Shown piece by piece: positions 13,459 to 26,619 of a stretch of DNA of 64,000 nt. The translations under genes were made by a program, and so were the position numbers. The notes under the pieces were generated by a model. It worked only from the letters and a program-made list of their open reading frames with translations. It did not search any database and was not told the DNA's origin. Numbering within the stretch: position 1 is the stretch's first letter; each line of letters begins with the position of its first letter. The stretch is from Nectonema munidae (Eukaryota; Nematomorpha; Nectonematoida; Nectonematidae): assembly GCA_030549495.1 (NCBI GenBank), contig JAUIRK010000627.1:1-64000 (forward strand), given 5' to 3'.

Positions 13459-15789
13459 TAATGAGTAGGGTAGAAGTTGAAAACTGAAAGGATTAGCGAA
13501 GAAGAAGACTGTGCGTTAAAACGAAGGATATTTTAGTTTAGTTTTTGAATACTATTGTTTTGGCCTAGATAAAAGTTAAGAGACATTTATTTGAAAATCC
13601 TTTTGAAGACGATGTAAGAAAACCATTAAATCATAAATACAAACCAATAATACAACATTTTAATAAATAGAAAATATATCAAACATTTTGCGTTACAGCA
13701 TAAAGGAAAGGTGAGTAAGATCCAGGACAGTTGGAGACTTAAAATATGTGAGAGAAAAAATTGATGTTGCATAATTGTAAATAGGTGGGGTCATTCGTGT
13801 TAAAAAAATATAATAAATAGAGTTCCAGTGGAAAAATTACAAATAGGTGGAGTCGGAAATGGAGTCGCGAAATATTTTCCGACACCACAACTCCTGCTTC
13901 CATGGGGAAAACTTTTTAGGAAATTAAAAAACTCCGGTTGCTCTGTAGAAGTAAACTGCGTTTAGCAGGGTTGTGATTCGGAATAAAAAAAATTCACCAC
14001 CGATTCCTAGTACTTACAAAAATTCGACTCCGAATTGATCCAATTTCAAATCTAACGCCAACTCTTCACTTCGATAGAGAAGTTTGACTCGATATTCTCA
14101 CGAAAGCAAACTTTTTTTTCATTATTTAAAATACTTAAAAAAATTATTTTTCAAGACTTAGAAAAGCCTGACTGTGAAAGATTTCAGCTAGGAGTCGGAT
14201 TCCTAAAAATACTAGGAGTCAGATTCAAAAATTTTTACCCGACTTTGAATCCTTAAGTCCAAAAAAAAATTTTTTTAAACTTACATTCCCTGTTTTTTTA
14301 CCTGCTACACAATCTACCAGTTTTTTATCATTTTGCTTTGCGAAAAGCGTGTGTAATTTAATTTTATTGTTTGTTTTCATCTATCATGCCTCCCACCACA
14401 AGGTACTTAAAATTATAATTATAATTTTTAGTAATTTGATAATATATTTACATTTCAATTTAATTTTACACATTGAAGTTTTTTAGTGAGAATTTAATAG
14501 ACTTTTAACATAGTATTTAACACCACATATAAAAATAATATAATTAGAAAGGCCTGCTACAGTATTATAGAAGTTAGATAATGAGTTGCAGCCCTGATGA
14601 ACACACCTATAATTTACGCTATTTGTGTATCTCTAAAAGAGGTGTTCTTAAATAGGAAGCAGGGACCACTAAGGGGTGCGAGAGATAGAGTTTTAGGAGA
14701 CGTTGTATCCTTTCATCACTCTATAATCTATATATATTATATCCATATTTGATTAGTGCTATATATATATAACTATATATCGATTATGCACAGCGTTGTC
14801 TAGTCCCATATTACTGATAAGTATAGCCATTCACCATAGGTTATACATTGCCAATCGCTAGAAAGCAAAAAAAAGTGAGAAACATACAGTAGGTTATGAT
14901 AGCTACAAAGCAACAACTTTTCCCTCTTCTTCAGAAAACAAGTTGAGAAAGGGTCTATATGCGCAAAATGACCTGCGTCTTGCACTTAGCCAAATAGAGC
15001 CTCGATGACAAAAATAATTCAAACTAAACCGAAACAAATGTTCATTAATTTTAAGCTTTAAATCATTGTTCATTTATTTTAATACATGCTTGTGTATCCT
15101 ATAAAAAAAATATATATATAATTTTGTGGTGGAGGTTCGAGATGAATTTTTTCACATAAAAGGAAACCAGTGCCCTAAAATATGACCCATTCTAATTACT
15201 TTTTAATAATAGGAATGGATTTTTATCTAGGTACCCATTAATAGTAGATTATTTCATCTTATGGAATTTTATTTGCTTTTGAATATCTTCCAATGTCGTT
15301 CATTCTTTCTTGAGAATCACTCTAAACGAATGCCTTTTTTGTTTGTATTTTTGAATAAAATAATAATAATGTAAAATAATCAATTATTTTAAAAATATTA
15401 TAGATTTAGAAGTCTTAAGATAAAGTTAAAATATTGATAATTTGAAAAAAAATTCATATGACAACGTTGCTAATTACGAAGCGATATTTCATAACCCATT
15501 TTCAATTTTTTTCTGAAATTATTTTATAACCACTTACATTTTGTAATAAAAACTTTATTTAATTAATTTAATGCTAATTTTTTTCAAATTTTATTTGGAT
15601 ATCGATCTTAAATTTTAAATAAAATTTGAACAATTTTACTGGAACAAAATCACAAAACAAATTAATAAAATTTTTAAATAATACTTTCTAAATCTAAATC
15701 TATATATCCCTTTTTATTTAAATTTCTAATAATTTATAAAAATATATTAAGATATATGAAGCTTAGTTAGAAGGTCTAAACAAGTAAAA
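13459..15789. other. No gene; degenerate GAGTCGG-rich stretch at 13840-14260
   Basis: Between the hAT element and the LINE I see no gene. At 13840-14260 the motif GGAGTCGG (also GGAGTCAG and its complement CGACTCCG) recurs five or more times in both orientations. This resembles the interior of GAGTCGG-type MITEs known in arthropods, but I could not fix both ends. CAGGGTTG at 13969 and CAGCCCTG at 14587 are candidate termini without a convincing target duplication. Confidence 0.35.
14781..14830 (-). repeat. Unclassified dispersed family, short copy
   Basis: This segment matches 20.05-20.09 kb: CGTTGTCTAGTCCCATATTA here, CGTTGTCTAATTCCATATTA there, then ACTGATAAGT in both. Translated on the minus strand it gives LISNMGLDNAV against LISNMELDNVV, so the reading frame is shared. 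Confidence 0.5.
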
Positions 15790-18750
15790 ATGAGAGTGTA
15801 TGTAAATGTATATCTCTTGATTGTATTCAAGAACTTTGGTTCAATAATAGTAATAATTTTTTTAATATTGAAGGATATAGTTTTTTATGTATTTCTTCTA
15901 AAGTATCTCTTCATGGCGGCTTAGGATTTTACATTCATAACTCAATCAAGCATAATGTTTTCACTCATAATAGTGACTATAATAGTTTTGAGCTGTTTAC
16001 CATAGCTATTCATCTTGCTCATTCTACTTGTTTCCATATCACTAATATTTATCGTTTAAATTCTGCTGTAATTGTTTTTTTTTTCAGAATTTGATTCCGT
16101 TTTATCATGTCATCCTTTTGATATAAAATTTAGTATTCTAGTGGGCGACTTTAACTTTAATTTATTTAAAATTGATTCTAATACCAATGTCCAAAACTTT
16201 ATGAATCTTCTTCTATCAAATTCATTTAAACCGTTAATCACTAAGCTAACTCGTCCTGCCAGTGATTCTTTGCTTGATAAGATTTTTGTACCATTTGATT
16301 TTTTAGGGTGTGATGCTTTCAACATACATCAGTATTTTTCTGATCATCTACCGATTCTTGCTTCGTTTAAGTTTTCTTCATCTAATAATAAATTTTAACA
16401 AGAAAAAAATTTTATTCTATCGATTTCATAAAGAATATTGAGTCATTTAATTGGCGCAGTTTTCTTAGTCCTTGATGCTCCTGATTTGTACTTCAAAATA
16501 ATCTATGATCAACTTATACATTTTATAGATATTAACTCTAAAATTCAACAAATATTCACATCTATATTATAAAAATCCAATTAATGAGAGGATGAATGCT
16601 CAACTCCTTAAATTAATAAAGAAAAGAAATTTAATATTTAAAAAACTTAAAAACAATCCAAGTTATACTTTGAAAAATGAATTTATTTTTTTAAGAAATA
16701 AGATTAAATATATGTCAAAGGAGTTGAAGAAAAATTTTTTTTTCACTAAGTTTTCTAATTCATCTAGCAACAGAAATCTTTGGGTAGAAATTAATAAATG
16801 TGTTAAAAGTTCAAGCAAATCACCTCTTTCATTAAAAATTTTTAAAAATATAATTGATGATCCAAAAATCTTGTCCCAATACTTTAGTGAAAAGTTTGCT
16901 AATGACATGAAAATAAGTAAACTGATGGTGAGTATTTTACTTATATTCCTAAGTCTTCTTCTAATTTTCAATTTTCAAAAATTCCTTATAATGATCTTCT
17001 TATAGCCATTAGTGAATTAAGTACGAATAATTCAAGTGATATTTACAATGTTTCTATTTATCATATAAAAATTGTTTTACATATACTTGGCCCATACTTA
17101 TTAATAGGTTATAACTCGTGCTTAGAGCACTCTATTTTTCCTTCTGTCTTCAAGTTATCTAAAATTATCCCTGTATTTAAAAAAGGTAATAAGAATGACA
17201 TAAATAATTATAGGCCAATTTCCATAATTCCTATCCTATCTAAAATCCTAGAAAAATTATTATTTAAACAGTTGTATCATTATTTTAATAATAATATTAT
17301 TCATAATTTCCAATTTGGCTTCCGTAAAAATCATAGTACTCAATCATTACTCATCTGTTTCATGACATTATCAATAATCTTGCTTCGGATAAAAGTGTGC
17401 TTTCTCTTTTTATTGATTTCAAAAAAGCATTTGACTCAGTTCCCCATGAAGTCCTATTGAATAAATTATCTGCCTATGGTATTGAAAAAATGTCTCTTTC
17501 TTTTTTCACTTCTTATTTTCATACAAGATACCAAAGTGTTATTGTTGAGGGTGTACATTCTAATACTCAACCAATTCTTTCTGGCGTTCCTCAAGGTTCC
17601 ATCTTGGGACCTCTTTTGTTTTTGATCTTTCTAAATGATATACCTCTTTCGAATATAAATTTGAAGTTTTTTATCTTTGCAGATGATTTATCTATCAATA
17701 TCCCTTTTTCTTGTGATATGTTTTTCAATAAAATTAATTACTTTAATCAAGAAGTAGATAAACTTTTTTATGGTGCAAAGCTAACTGTATGTGTATTAAT
17801 TTTGAAAAGTCTAAAACAATGCTATTTGGGAATAGCAAGTGTTCTGAACTAATATCTACCAATTTGAAATTTGAGATTGTCCAATCTTTCAATCTTTTGG
17901 GTGTCGTAATAGACAATAAATTGAAATGGCAACAGCATATGTTTACATTTCGTATGTAAATAATAAATTATCTCGAGTCATTGGTATCATAAAAAGATTC
18001 AAAAACGTGTTTCCTACTAAAGTCAAGCTTTTACTTTATAATTCATTTTTTCTTCCTTATATTAACTACTGTCTAGTTATTTGGGGACATTAAAACATCT
18101 CCTCTTTGATTGTTTCTCAAAAAAAAATGATAAGATCTGTATTCAAATCAAATTTTTTGGCGCATACCTCTCCTTTATTTTATAAAGCAAACCTATTGAA
18201 AATTAATGATTTGTATACCTATAATATATCTTTATTTATTTATAAATTCTTGAATGGTTACTTACCAGGCATTTTTGATGATTACGTTTCTTTCAATTAC
18301 CAAAAACCTAACTTTTATTTGCGTAATGCTAATAAAGCTATTCTACCTTTCTACGGTAAACAAATATATAAACAAACTATGAAATACAAAATTTCTTCAG
18401 TGTGGAATAACTTTTTGATTCACCATCTTAATAATAATATGAAAATTAGCTCTTTTAAAGTATATTTAAAAAAATTATTGATACATTTAAATTATGCTGT
18501 ATATGATATTTTCATAACTTATATTTCGTTTTTTTTTCTTTTACTTTTTTTTTATATCGTTTTTTTTCTTTTATTTTTTTTTATATCGTTTATTTAGTTA
18601 AGATAACTCCTTAAGCGGCTTTATGGCCTTGCGAAATATTCTATCACATATCGCATTCTATCTTTTGTTATATTCAATATCTATATTATTTTTTATGTGT
18701 GTATGTAAACCTTGTTATCTTCACTCTATGATAAATAAACTTCTTCTTCT
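15790..18750 (+). mobile_element. Non-LTR retrotransposon (Jockey/CR1-type), degraded
   Basis: A nearly complete ORF2 region followed by a 3' untranslated part. The 3' end has AATAAA followed by a CTT repeat (about 18730-18750), matching the pattern of AATAAA plus a short tandem repeat seen at the ends of other LINE pieces in this window. ORF1 is not recognisable, so the copy may be 5'-truncated. No target duplication could be defined. Confidence 0.85.
15815..18597 (+). pseudogene. LINE ORF2: endonuclease and reverse transcriptase, broken
   Basis: Domains in order: an APE endonuclease (15.82-16.4 kb) with IQELWF, GGLGFYIHNSI, GDFNFNLF and SDHLPILA; a linker rich in Lys and Asn (16.6-17.0 kb); then reverse transcriptase (17.15-17.75 kb) with IIPVFKKG, NNYRPISIIPILSKILEK, FGFRKNHST, FIDFKKAFDSVPHEVL, GVPQGSILGPLLFLIFLND and the catalytic FADD. 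A C-terminal thumb-like region continues to 18597. The frame changes several times (near 16.4, 17.0, 17.39, 17.85 and 18.1 kb), so it makes no full-length protein. Motif spelling fits the Jockey/CR1 group; the clade needs a phylogeny. Confidence 0.88.
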
Positions 18751-20038
18751 ATGTAAAAGTATAGTTCTTGAAGATACTATGTATATGGGAAGAAAAGCTA
18801 AAACTTTAAAAGAGTTTTAGAGTAAAAATGATGAAGGATATGGATGGGTTTCAATAATGATTAAAATAGGATTAATGGAAGAAATTATTAGTTTGGAATT
18901 TACGTAACCAATTTTGCACCTTTATATCTATCAGTGGCATATATCCAGGGTGTGCTACTACTCACATCCTAGATATAAGCTAGTAATAATGTCATATATT
19001 GATTTTGCTCGCTACCTGTGATCAAATAAATAATAATCAATAATGGTTCAATTTATTTTGAAAATATACTACATGACTTATCTACTTTCTATTTACTTGT
19101 TGCAATATAAGCTATGCATTCACGGTAGGACTTTTTACCCAAATATGCACAAATACACAGAAATATATTTCTATTTACAAATAAGAACTTGAATTTAGAA
19201 ATGTATTAGATCTTAAAATATAAAAACATACAGATATTTTAGTATGAACGAGGGTTAGCAATTGAGTATTGTTATAATTAATTTAAATTAAAAAAAATTT
19301 TGTTTTCTCAAACGTATTATTATAAAATAATTATATTATTATTTACAAATAATTATTATATTTTTAGTTATTGTTAGAAAATTAAAAAAAATTTTGATAC
19401 ATATAATATTATTTTATTCTACACAGTAGAAAGAAATATATGCAAAATCATATAAAGCTTTCCTATTTACATTTATGTGATGATTTAGAATCACGTTAAT
19501 TTTTTTCACAAAGCATGCCTGTATCTTATCTAACTGCAAATGTTGTAAAAAAACAAACCATAAATCCACAAACTGTTGATGCATAGGAAAATGATATAAG
19601 TTTCCTATTTTATTGGTAGTGCTATCTTTTTTAGCATACGTTTCCATATTTTATAAAAGTTTATGTAAGAAAGAGAAAAATGTACCTTCATAGTTAGATG
19701 TGATGTTACTCAATACATACTGTTGGACAGTTAGCAAACTCATTATACCTAGAATATTCGGCATATAACAATTTGAGTATACTTACTCATCTCATACTCT
19801 ACAAATAATTCTTCTACTCATTCATTTTTCGTATTTCAACATTCTTACATTTAATTCTTATTCATAACTATTTGATTAACTTTTTAGTTCGGATTATCTT
19901 TGTAACAAAATAAACTATTACTTTTCAGTTCGGATAGTAATTTTTTTAGATAAATAATTTGACATATTAGGAATTAAGAAAGCTAATCTTTCCATTTTCT
20001 TTCTCGTTTTGTTTTCAATTTTTTAAATCCAAGCCAAT
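18751..20038. other. No supported gene
   Basis: AT-rich. A 77-codon minus-strand frame (19414-19647) has non-trivial composition (HQQFVDLWFVFLQHLQL), but no splice context or family could be established. Confidence 0.4.
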
Positions 20039-20246
20039 TTAATACTTTTCATTATCAACAACGTTGTCTAATTCCATATTACTGATAAGTTTTGTAATTA
20101 GATATAAAAATATATTTATACATGTCGAATTTTGGTTTTCTTTCATTGTTGGTCTAAACAGATAGTCACTCTGAATATTTTTAAGAAATCCTTCTTCAAA
20201 ATTCGCTTTCCTCATGAAATCATTAATGATTTCAATATTCATTTAT
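20039..20246 (-). repeat. Unclassified dispersed family, copy at 20.1 kb
   Basis: The 131 bp at 20116-20246 are about 97% identical (four differences) to 23732-23862. On the minus strand they begin MNIEIINDFMRKANFEEGF and continue to NQNSTCI in both copies, after which the two diverge abruptly. This copy ends LISNMELDNVVDNEKY then a stop, the same ending as the 14.8-kb copy. The sharp edges look like an exon or a recently copied segment. I do not recognise the protein. Confidence 0.6.
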
Positions 20247-20279
20247 GATTTCTTTAATCAATTACAAAAGGGGTAAATA

Positions 20280-21326
20280 CAGGCCCGTCGCCAGGACACT
20301 TGTCCAGGGGGGGGGCACGCATAAAAATTTTGGGGCACCAATTTAGTTATTAAGGGAGTGAAAAAATACGTAACGTCAGCTTCAACAGCTATGCTCACTC
20401 ACAGACGGACAGTTAACAGGTGGATGAAACCGAAGATATCAGAATAAACCCCAAAGCATGTTACAAGTAATTTTAATCTAATCAGTAAAATTGTAAAAAC
20501 AAACCCAGAATCTGAAAGTAGCAAACAGTTATTTATTTACAAGCTCAAAATATATAAAAAAGGAACAAGTTGCAGCATAGAACATCACTTCTTTCTAATA
20601 CAGCTGAATTTTTCGATTATTTTTTGCAAAGTCTTTCAATACTTCATCAAAATCTTGAATCTTTGTGTATTCGCGCAAAAACGACAGGAGGACAATGTTG
20701 CTTTTCCGCTGATGCGTCATGGATCGTCTATAGGATGTCAGCACTCTCGTTAGTGTGGAAAAGGATGCTTCACACACAGCGGAACTGGCACCAAAGGTAA
20801 GTGCAGCTGAGTACAGTTGGTAAACCAACGAGAATCCCGTTCGGAAGGGATACAATAACGAACAGATATCTCCCATGTCTTTGTGCATGGTGACATCAAA
20901 CTCTTTGAGGATCAGATTTTTGGCCACCAAGCATTCCGCTGCAAACAAAGATGACTGTGGATATAATTTAATGAGCTCTGCAAGTTTTTGAACTTTATCC
21001 ACATCAAGAAAGCCTTCGTTTTCGGGCCAGAGGTTGGAAATGGACGTGGAGAGAGCACAGTTTCGTTCCGAAAACCGTCTACTTAATTCCCCCATGCAAA
21101 TGTCAAGCATTTCAACCAAAATGCGCTTCTGCATTGCTACCTCATTCGAATCATGATCTTTAGACGTGTGTCCAACAACAGAAAGCACGACTGCATCTTT
21201 AAGTTTAGCCGAAATTTAAAAAAAAAAGCAATAGAATGTCTGATTAAATGTATTGTTATGGTTGTTCCAACTTTTTAATTGCTTTGTTGTAATAGTAGTT
21301 TGACGCCCCCCATGACGACGGGCCTG
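20280..21326 (-). mobile_element. Young internally deleted hAT element, 1.05 kb
   Basis: Ends are CAGGCCCGTCG on the left and CAGGCCCGTCG on the right when reversed. The flanking 8-bp duplication GGTAAATA (20272-20279 and 21327-21334) is perfect. Near each end lies a G- or C-rich patch. The element keeps only the C-terminal third of its transposase gene, so it must have been moved by a full-length relative. The intact duplication and open frame indicate recent insertion. Confidence 0.93.
20595..21215 (-). CDS. Truncated hAT transposase, C-terminal dimerisation domain
   Basis: About 200 codons remain open, ending IQLY and a stop at 20595. The part downstream of residue 120 has the hAT dimerisation signature: YSAALTFGASSAVCEASFST, LTRVLTSYRRSMTHQR and NIVLLSFL, equivalent to the E-SFS-L-R-----RS-M---R motif of TTF/ZMYM-type hAT transposases. 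The N-terminal DNA-binding finger and the catalytic core are absent because of the internal deletion. No proper ATG context was found at the left edge (about 21215), so expression is doubtful. If made, it could in principle dimerise with full transposase; that is inference only. Confidence 0.75.
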   Translation of the reverse strand: MSAKLKDAVVLSVVGHTSKDHDSNEVAMQKRILVEMLDICMGELSRRFSERNCALSTSISNLWPENEGFLDVDKVQKLAELIKLYPQSSLFAAECLVAKNLILKEFDVTMHKDMGDICSLLYPFRTGFSLVYQLYSAALTFGASSAVCEASFSTLTRVLTSYRRSMTHQRKSNIVLLSFLREYTKIQDFDEVLKDFAKNNRKIQLY

Positions 21327-21334
21327 GGTAAATA

Positions 21335-22893
21335 GTTTACCCGTATACATGATTTTTTATGCTTTGAAAAGAAGGATCAAAAGACGAAAATGATAAAATC
21401 AGTGTTATAAGAAAGCTACATGACCATTTTTACAATGTATTTTTCTCCACATAACGAATGACAATAGATAAACATCTTATGTCTTTTAGAGGACGATGTC
21501 CTATAAAAGTTTACGATGCCCAAAAGTCTGGTCACTATTTTGATTAAGTTTTTTCATTTGAATGATGCAAAGTTTTCTTTTTAATGAAACAAGATTAGTG
21601 TGTCAGAGAATCTTTAATATTTCTTTTCTCTAAACACATCATAATGATTGATTGGGGATAGCAATATTCCAAGAGGTTGTGGTATATATACTGACAGAAT
21701 TTTTACAAGTCATAAGCATTCGATCAAATGGTGCATGGTGGTAGGAAATAGAAGATTTGTTTCTCACTTATTTAGAGTCCTTCATCTAAAAGAATTAAAG
21801 ATCCTTGTGTTCAATTTGCACAACAAAATGAAAGAAAGCATCTAAAAAGTAAAATATTTGTCTTTTATGTTCAATTCAGAATATTATGGTTTAATTGCCT
21901 TAAATATATTAATTCTTATTAACTTAAAATTAGAATAAAATTCTTATTAAATTTAAATAAAATATATTTTTATATACTAAATCGCTTATAATTTTAATTC
22001 CTTAACTCAATTTTCGCAATTAGAGTTAGAAAAAAAGTGAAATTTTAATCAAAATTGTCTCCAAAAGATAATTTTGAATATACTTAATAAAAAGCTGATT
22101 TAAATTTTGGACAGCCTCTTCGGAACTAGGGTATGAAAATATTAATAAAATTTACAGCCTACGCCTAAAAATTTTCTCCAAAACATAACATCAAATTTTT
22201 AAATAAAATATATTTCTTTATTATAAATTAACCAGACTTGTTTTATTCTTCAACTCATTTTTCTATTTTAGGGTGTGAAAATGTTTGAAAGTCTAAATTA
22301 AATTTGCCGTTGATATCTGAAAATTATCGAGAGCGAAGAGGAATTTAAGAAGAAGTATATATTATACAAATACAAATGACAAAATACATTTTACAAAACA
22401 CAGTAGTCGTATAGACAATCAAAATAAATATCACAAGGCACAAAAATAAAACAAAAAAAGTCGTTATTTGTATAAATGGTTGAGGAAAAAGTTCCTAGGA
22501 ACATCTTGAATCTACAACCATCTAGTATTTAAAAATAAAAATAAGAAAATACACAGTATACACATTTATGAATGAAAACAAGAATAAAAATTTTTTTGTT
22601 ACATTTGATATCATATTCATATATAAAAATAAAAGAAATAAAACTTAGATGTTCATTTTGTATAAAAATGGGGGAAAACCCAGAAAAAATAGGACTTTAG
22701 GAAAGTTTCACAACATAAAAATTTTTTATACTAAAATTAAAATTCTTTTTAGAACATTATTGAAAATATAAATTTCAAAGCATGCTTAAATTTTTTTTGA
22801 GGTTGACATTAAATATTTGAGATTGGCATGAATTAGTGACACCTAGTTGAAGCACATTTAAAATAGAACACATAATCAAAAGAAAAGTATATG
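21335..22893. other. No gene seen
   Basis: AT-rich sequence with no recognisable coding or repeat structure. Confidence 0.45.
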
Positions 22894-22901
22894 GTCAGTA
22901 A

Positions 22902-23171
22902 CAGGGCCGGCCTTAGGCCAGTGCAACCTATGCGGCCGAAGTGAGCCCCACGTTTCTCATTTTTCATTTTGATGATATATTGTATGATTTCGCTAAACGC
23001 AAGGTTTACAAATTAAAGTTACTTTGATCGTGATTTTGTGTTAATGAAAAAGTAATAAAACAAATCCCTTTTCTTTTTTTCAAAATTATATTTCTCACTT
23101 TTTTCCTATCTACACTGGGCCGGGCGCAATCCATTTTGCATAGGGCACCGCGAACACTAGGGCAGGCCCTG
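22902..23171. mobile_element. hAT-type MITE, 270 bp
   Basis: Terminal inverted repeats are CAGGGCCGGCC on the left and CAGGGCCTGCC on the right (reversed). The 8-bp flanks GTCAGTAA (22894-22901) and GTCAGCAA (23172-23179) differ at one base. The interior contains inverted GC-rich subterminal blocks (GCCGGCCTTAGGCC; GGGCCGGGCGC) and no coding sequence. Confidence 0.88.
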
Positions 23172-23615
23172 GTCAGCAAGTATATTCGCATAATAACTCG
23201 TGAAATGTGTAAAAACGCCTCGTTTTAAATGGTAAGCCATAGAAGCCCTAAGGAAATAGATCATTTTTTTAAAAAATATACCAGGTCTAAAGGTAGAGAT
23301 CGACCGCGCTTATTTCAAAAACATCATCCAGTGGTGCAAAGCATGGTTCTTCAAAAGCTAAAAACCTAAGTGAGAGAAGGCAAAAAATATAACACACAAG
23401 AAAAAGGATAAAAAGAGAGAGAGAGATTTTTCCAATAACTGTCATTTCCATTGAGATAAGAGCAAAATAAATTATAAGCAAGTTTGCTGTAAACCTCTAT
23501 GAAACAGTACAAGGGGAGATACTATTTAACTCATGTAAACTTTGTCTGCAACATCAAGTTCAATTGTTTTTTCTAAATACTGTCTTAATATATTTAATAA
23601 ACTAACTTTTGGTGT

Positions 23616-24350
23616 TTAATTCAGCTTAAATAATTCACATGCCAGTAAATTAGAAATTTCTATAGGACCCTCATTTTTTGCTAGAAATTCATTATTGGCT
23701 TGTAGTATATGTACGTCATTTCTCCTATATCTTATACATGTCGAATTTTGGTTTTCTTTCATCGTTGGTCTAAACAGATAGTCACTCTGAATATTTTTAT
23801 GAAATCCTTCTTCAAAATTTGCTTTCCTCATGAAATCATTGATGATTTCAATATTCATTTATAAAGTTAGACAGCTTCATCATCTAATGCACTCTCTCTT
23901 ACACGTTGAAAGGAAAACGCTTATAAAATTCTATTCACTCTTTGAAATTATCTTGATAGTGGCTATATCTTCACACATTAGCATCTGTAAAAATTTTGAT
24001 AACTCTAGGCACTTGAAAATTTTCGCCTTCTCATTCATGTTAGTGAAATAATGATTCCAATCTTAGCTGATAAGATAAACATTTTTCCTTCGCAAACGAT
24101 GAGCTTCCTTTTCACGATCAAGATTCTTTTTGAACACCCAATACAAAAGATCATTTCAAAACTTGGTAATTTATTGGAATGCGGTTAATCTTTTGTGTAG
24201 AAAAGATACATATATCTTTTTAAGTTTATATTTATCATGCAACTTTCTTAGACATAATTGTTAGCCAAAGATTAGCTGGTTGCACCATACGTGGATTATA
24301 AATTCTTTGTAGATTTTCTTCTCCATAAGGATAAAGAAGGGATCAATAAG
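23616..24350 (-). repeat. Unclassified dispersed family, longest copy
   Basis: The longest member in the window, on the minus strand. Its 5' part (24.3-24.0 kb) encodes RIPINYQVLK and FKKNLDREKEAHRLRRKN, paralleled at 4.6-4.9 kb. The middle has a short frame MNEKAKIFKCLELSKFLQML. The 3' part (23859-23616) runs MNIEIINDFMRKANFEEGF to IEISNLLACELFKLN and a stop, 80 codons, of which the first 42 are shared with the 20.1-kb copy. Whether these are exons of one gene or fragments of an unknown transposon protein cannot be settled here. No hallmark motif is seen. Confidence 0.5.
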
Positions 24351-26537
24351 CTAGTTGTGAATGCGTAGTATAAAGCCCTTATACTACATAAGGGTCTTCA
24401 ACTGTAATCAAACTTTTGACGAGCGTAGCATAGTATAATTTTTATAAACACTTTCAAAAAAATAGTTTGCTGCCTTTCAATATAGAGATAGTGGTTCTTG
24501 GTAAAAAGTGACGAAAACGAAATCAAGAAAAACTAAGTTCTCTAAATTTTAAAATAAAATAATCATGACGCTAATCCTAAGAAAAACCCTAAACATAACC
24601 TGAACACTCTTTTGAAGATTACAATTCAGGATCTTTTAGGAATTAGATGTGATCGGTTAATTCAAATACAATATGTTGTAAACTCATGAGAAGAGAATAT
24701 TTTGCAGGCGAAGGAATATTTTGCACCGGAAGAGTAGTAAATTTAATATAGGTTAATTAATTTAATTTTAATTTAATAATGAATTATTTATAATTGCAGT
24801 CTGGTCCTTGTAAATTGAGTTAAAGTTTAGTATTATTAAAAAAGGTAGAGAGAATTAATCATTTTATTTTAAGTTATAGAGATATTGGAATCATATTTTC
24901 AAAACAATAAAATTGGTTGGAACTGAACTTTCTTATCCTTGAAGACCTAAATTTAAAAATATTTAAAAATAAAAAAAAAATTTAACTCAAATTACCTTCT
25001 AAGAAAATATCTAGATAATTAAAATAAAAAAAATATAATTTCATCAAATTCATAACTTTTTTTGTTCAATAAAGCGAGTTGTAAAAAGTATGCAATTTTT
25101 AAGAGATTCGGCATAAAGAGGATTTTTCGTTTCAAAAAACAGATATTTCTGCATAGGTCAAGTTATCCATCCTGACATCCTTATAATCGCTATGCTTCTG
25201 CAAATCATTATAATCGAACCCAATATCATTAGTTATCTTTGGTGTGTTTCAATAATTTATTTATATTTTTTTTATAAATTCTTTTTTTCTAACCGTTATA
25301 AAAAAGTTTGGATTAGCTAGATTTAGTAGCAGAATAAAATTTTATTTTATATTTCAAGAATTTCGTGTCTTTAATTTGATACTTCTGTGTTCGATTCTGA
25401 GAAAATATCTTGAAAGTTATAAATTTATAAATAAAATTAATAAATGACACTTTATTTGTTTTGAGAAAATTTTCTTATAACTAAGCACGGGTCCCGAATT
25501 TTTATCTGAAGTGAAAATTTTAACAATTATCAGCAAAATATAAAATCATCATAAATTTTGCTGTCAATGTTAAACGTTTCTAGTTTGCGGAAAAGTTAGT
25601 GAATAACTATAAGAGTACACAAAAACAGGTTTCCTTTGTAATAGTCCGATAAAAGCCAAACAGACATTGTAAGAAATCAAAAAGTAAATTATCAGATTCA
25701 ATTGAAAATAAAGCCAATTTAAAATTACAACAAACAACAACATTGTTTTTAAATTATGCTTTCCATACAAAATTTTTTCTAAAAACTTCAAGAAATCAAG
25801 GAAAGCAATCTATAAATCGCGAGTGAACATAATTTTCTACCTAATAGTGTAAAAGTTAAATGAATTTACAAACGAAAAGATTTCCTATAAAAAATTATGT
25901 TTAATAAAAATAAAAAAGTACCCTGAAATAAGATACTCAGACAAATTTTCACATTTGTATACTTTGGTTTTAACAAGAATATCAAACAAGAAATAGCTTT
26001 ATTTCTGAGACTAAATGTTAAGGAGGAGTCATTTAAAGTTGTTTGGTTATAAAAACTTTGAGACGCTTAATATCAGAACAAATGGTAATATTGTTAAGCA
26101 TAATTTCATAACTATTAAGTTTATTATAGGTATAATAATATAAAATCATCTTTTTTAACAAATATCATGAAGAATCTGTTATATAAGATTCTTCATATTA
26201 ACATTTTGATCCAATCAGATTTTAAAATTCTATAATTTTGTTCTTTTTAGTTTGAGTAACTTTCGAGATTGCACATCGAAAGAAATTTTACCTTGCTTTG
26301 CCAAATCGGAATCACTTATTTTCAGTTAAATAAATGACACCTTAAAAAGATTATAATGGTGTGAAATGGATGAGTTATGTAATATACTTTATTTTTTCAC
26401 GTTTATAAATCCTGGCTCAATGGTTAATATGATGTACCTTAATGTTTCTTGTGTAACATGAGGAATACTTTAGTTAAGCGTTCATTCCAAGCGCTTTCGT
26501 TATAGAATTTTGAAAAAGAGTTCACTAATTGATAAAC
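24351..26537. other. No gene seen
   Basis: About 2.2 kb of AT-rich sequence. The one frame (minus strand, 25570-25791) is hydrophobic by composition only. Confidence 0.45.
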
Positions 26538-26619
26538 GAATTCGCCCTGGCTATATGATTTTCTAGATCCACCCCTTCTAGTTTAATGTCACTGGTTCGA
26601 TTCCAAAGGCTTCGAATTC
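26538..26619 (+). repeat. tRNA-like element (pseudo-tRNA or SINE head)
   Basis: A B-box GGTTCGATTCC lies at about 26594, preceded by an A-box-like TGGCTATATGA. A 7-bp inverted pair GAATTCG and CGAATTC closes the unit as an acceptor stem would. The T-stem does not pair fully and extra bases separate it from the acceptor, so it is not a functional tRNA. It could be a tRNA-derived SINE head or chance. Confidence 0.3.

Noticed and set aside
13840-14600. A complete GAGTCGG-type MITE with CAGGGTTG and CAGCCCTG ends
   Set aside because: Candidate ends lack a matching 8-bp duplication, so only the internal repeated motif is reported.
19414-19647. Minus-strand 77-codon frame with a faint resemblance to Noc4-type nucleolar proteins (QQF...W..FL.H.L)
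   Set aside because: The similarity is short, there is no splice context, and neighbouring sequence shows no further matching segments.
26538-26619. A functional tRNA gene
   Set aside because: The acceptor-like stem and B-box are present, but the T-stem does not pair and spacing is wrong; kept only as a tRNA-like element.
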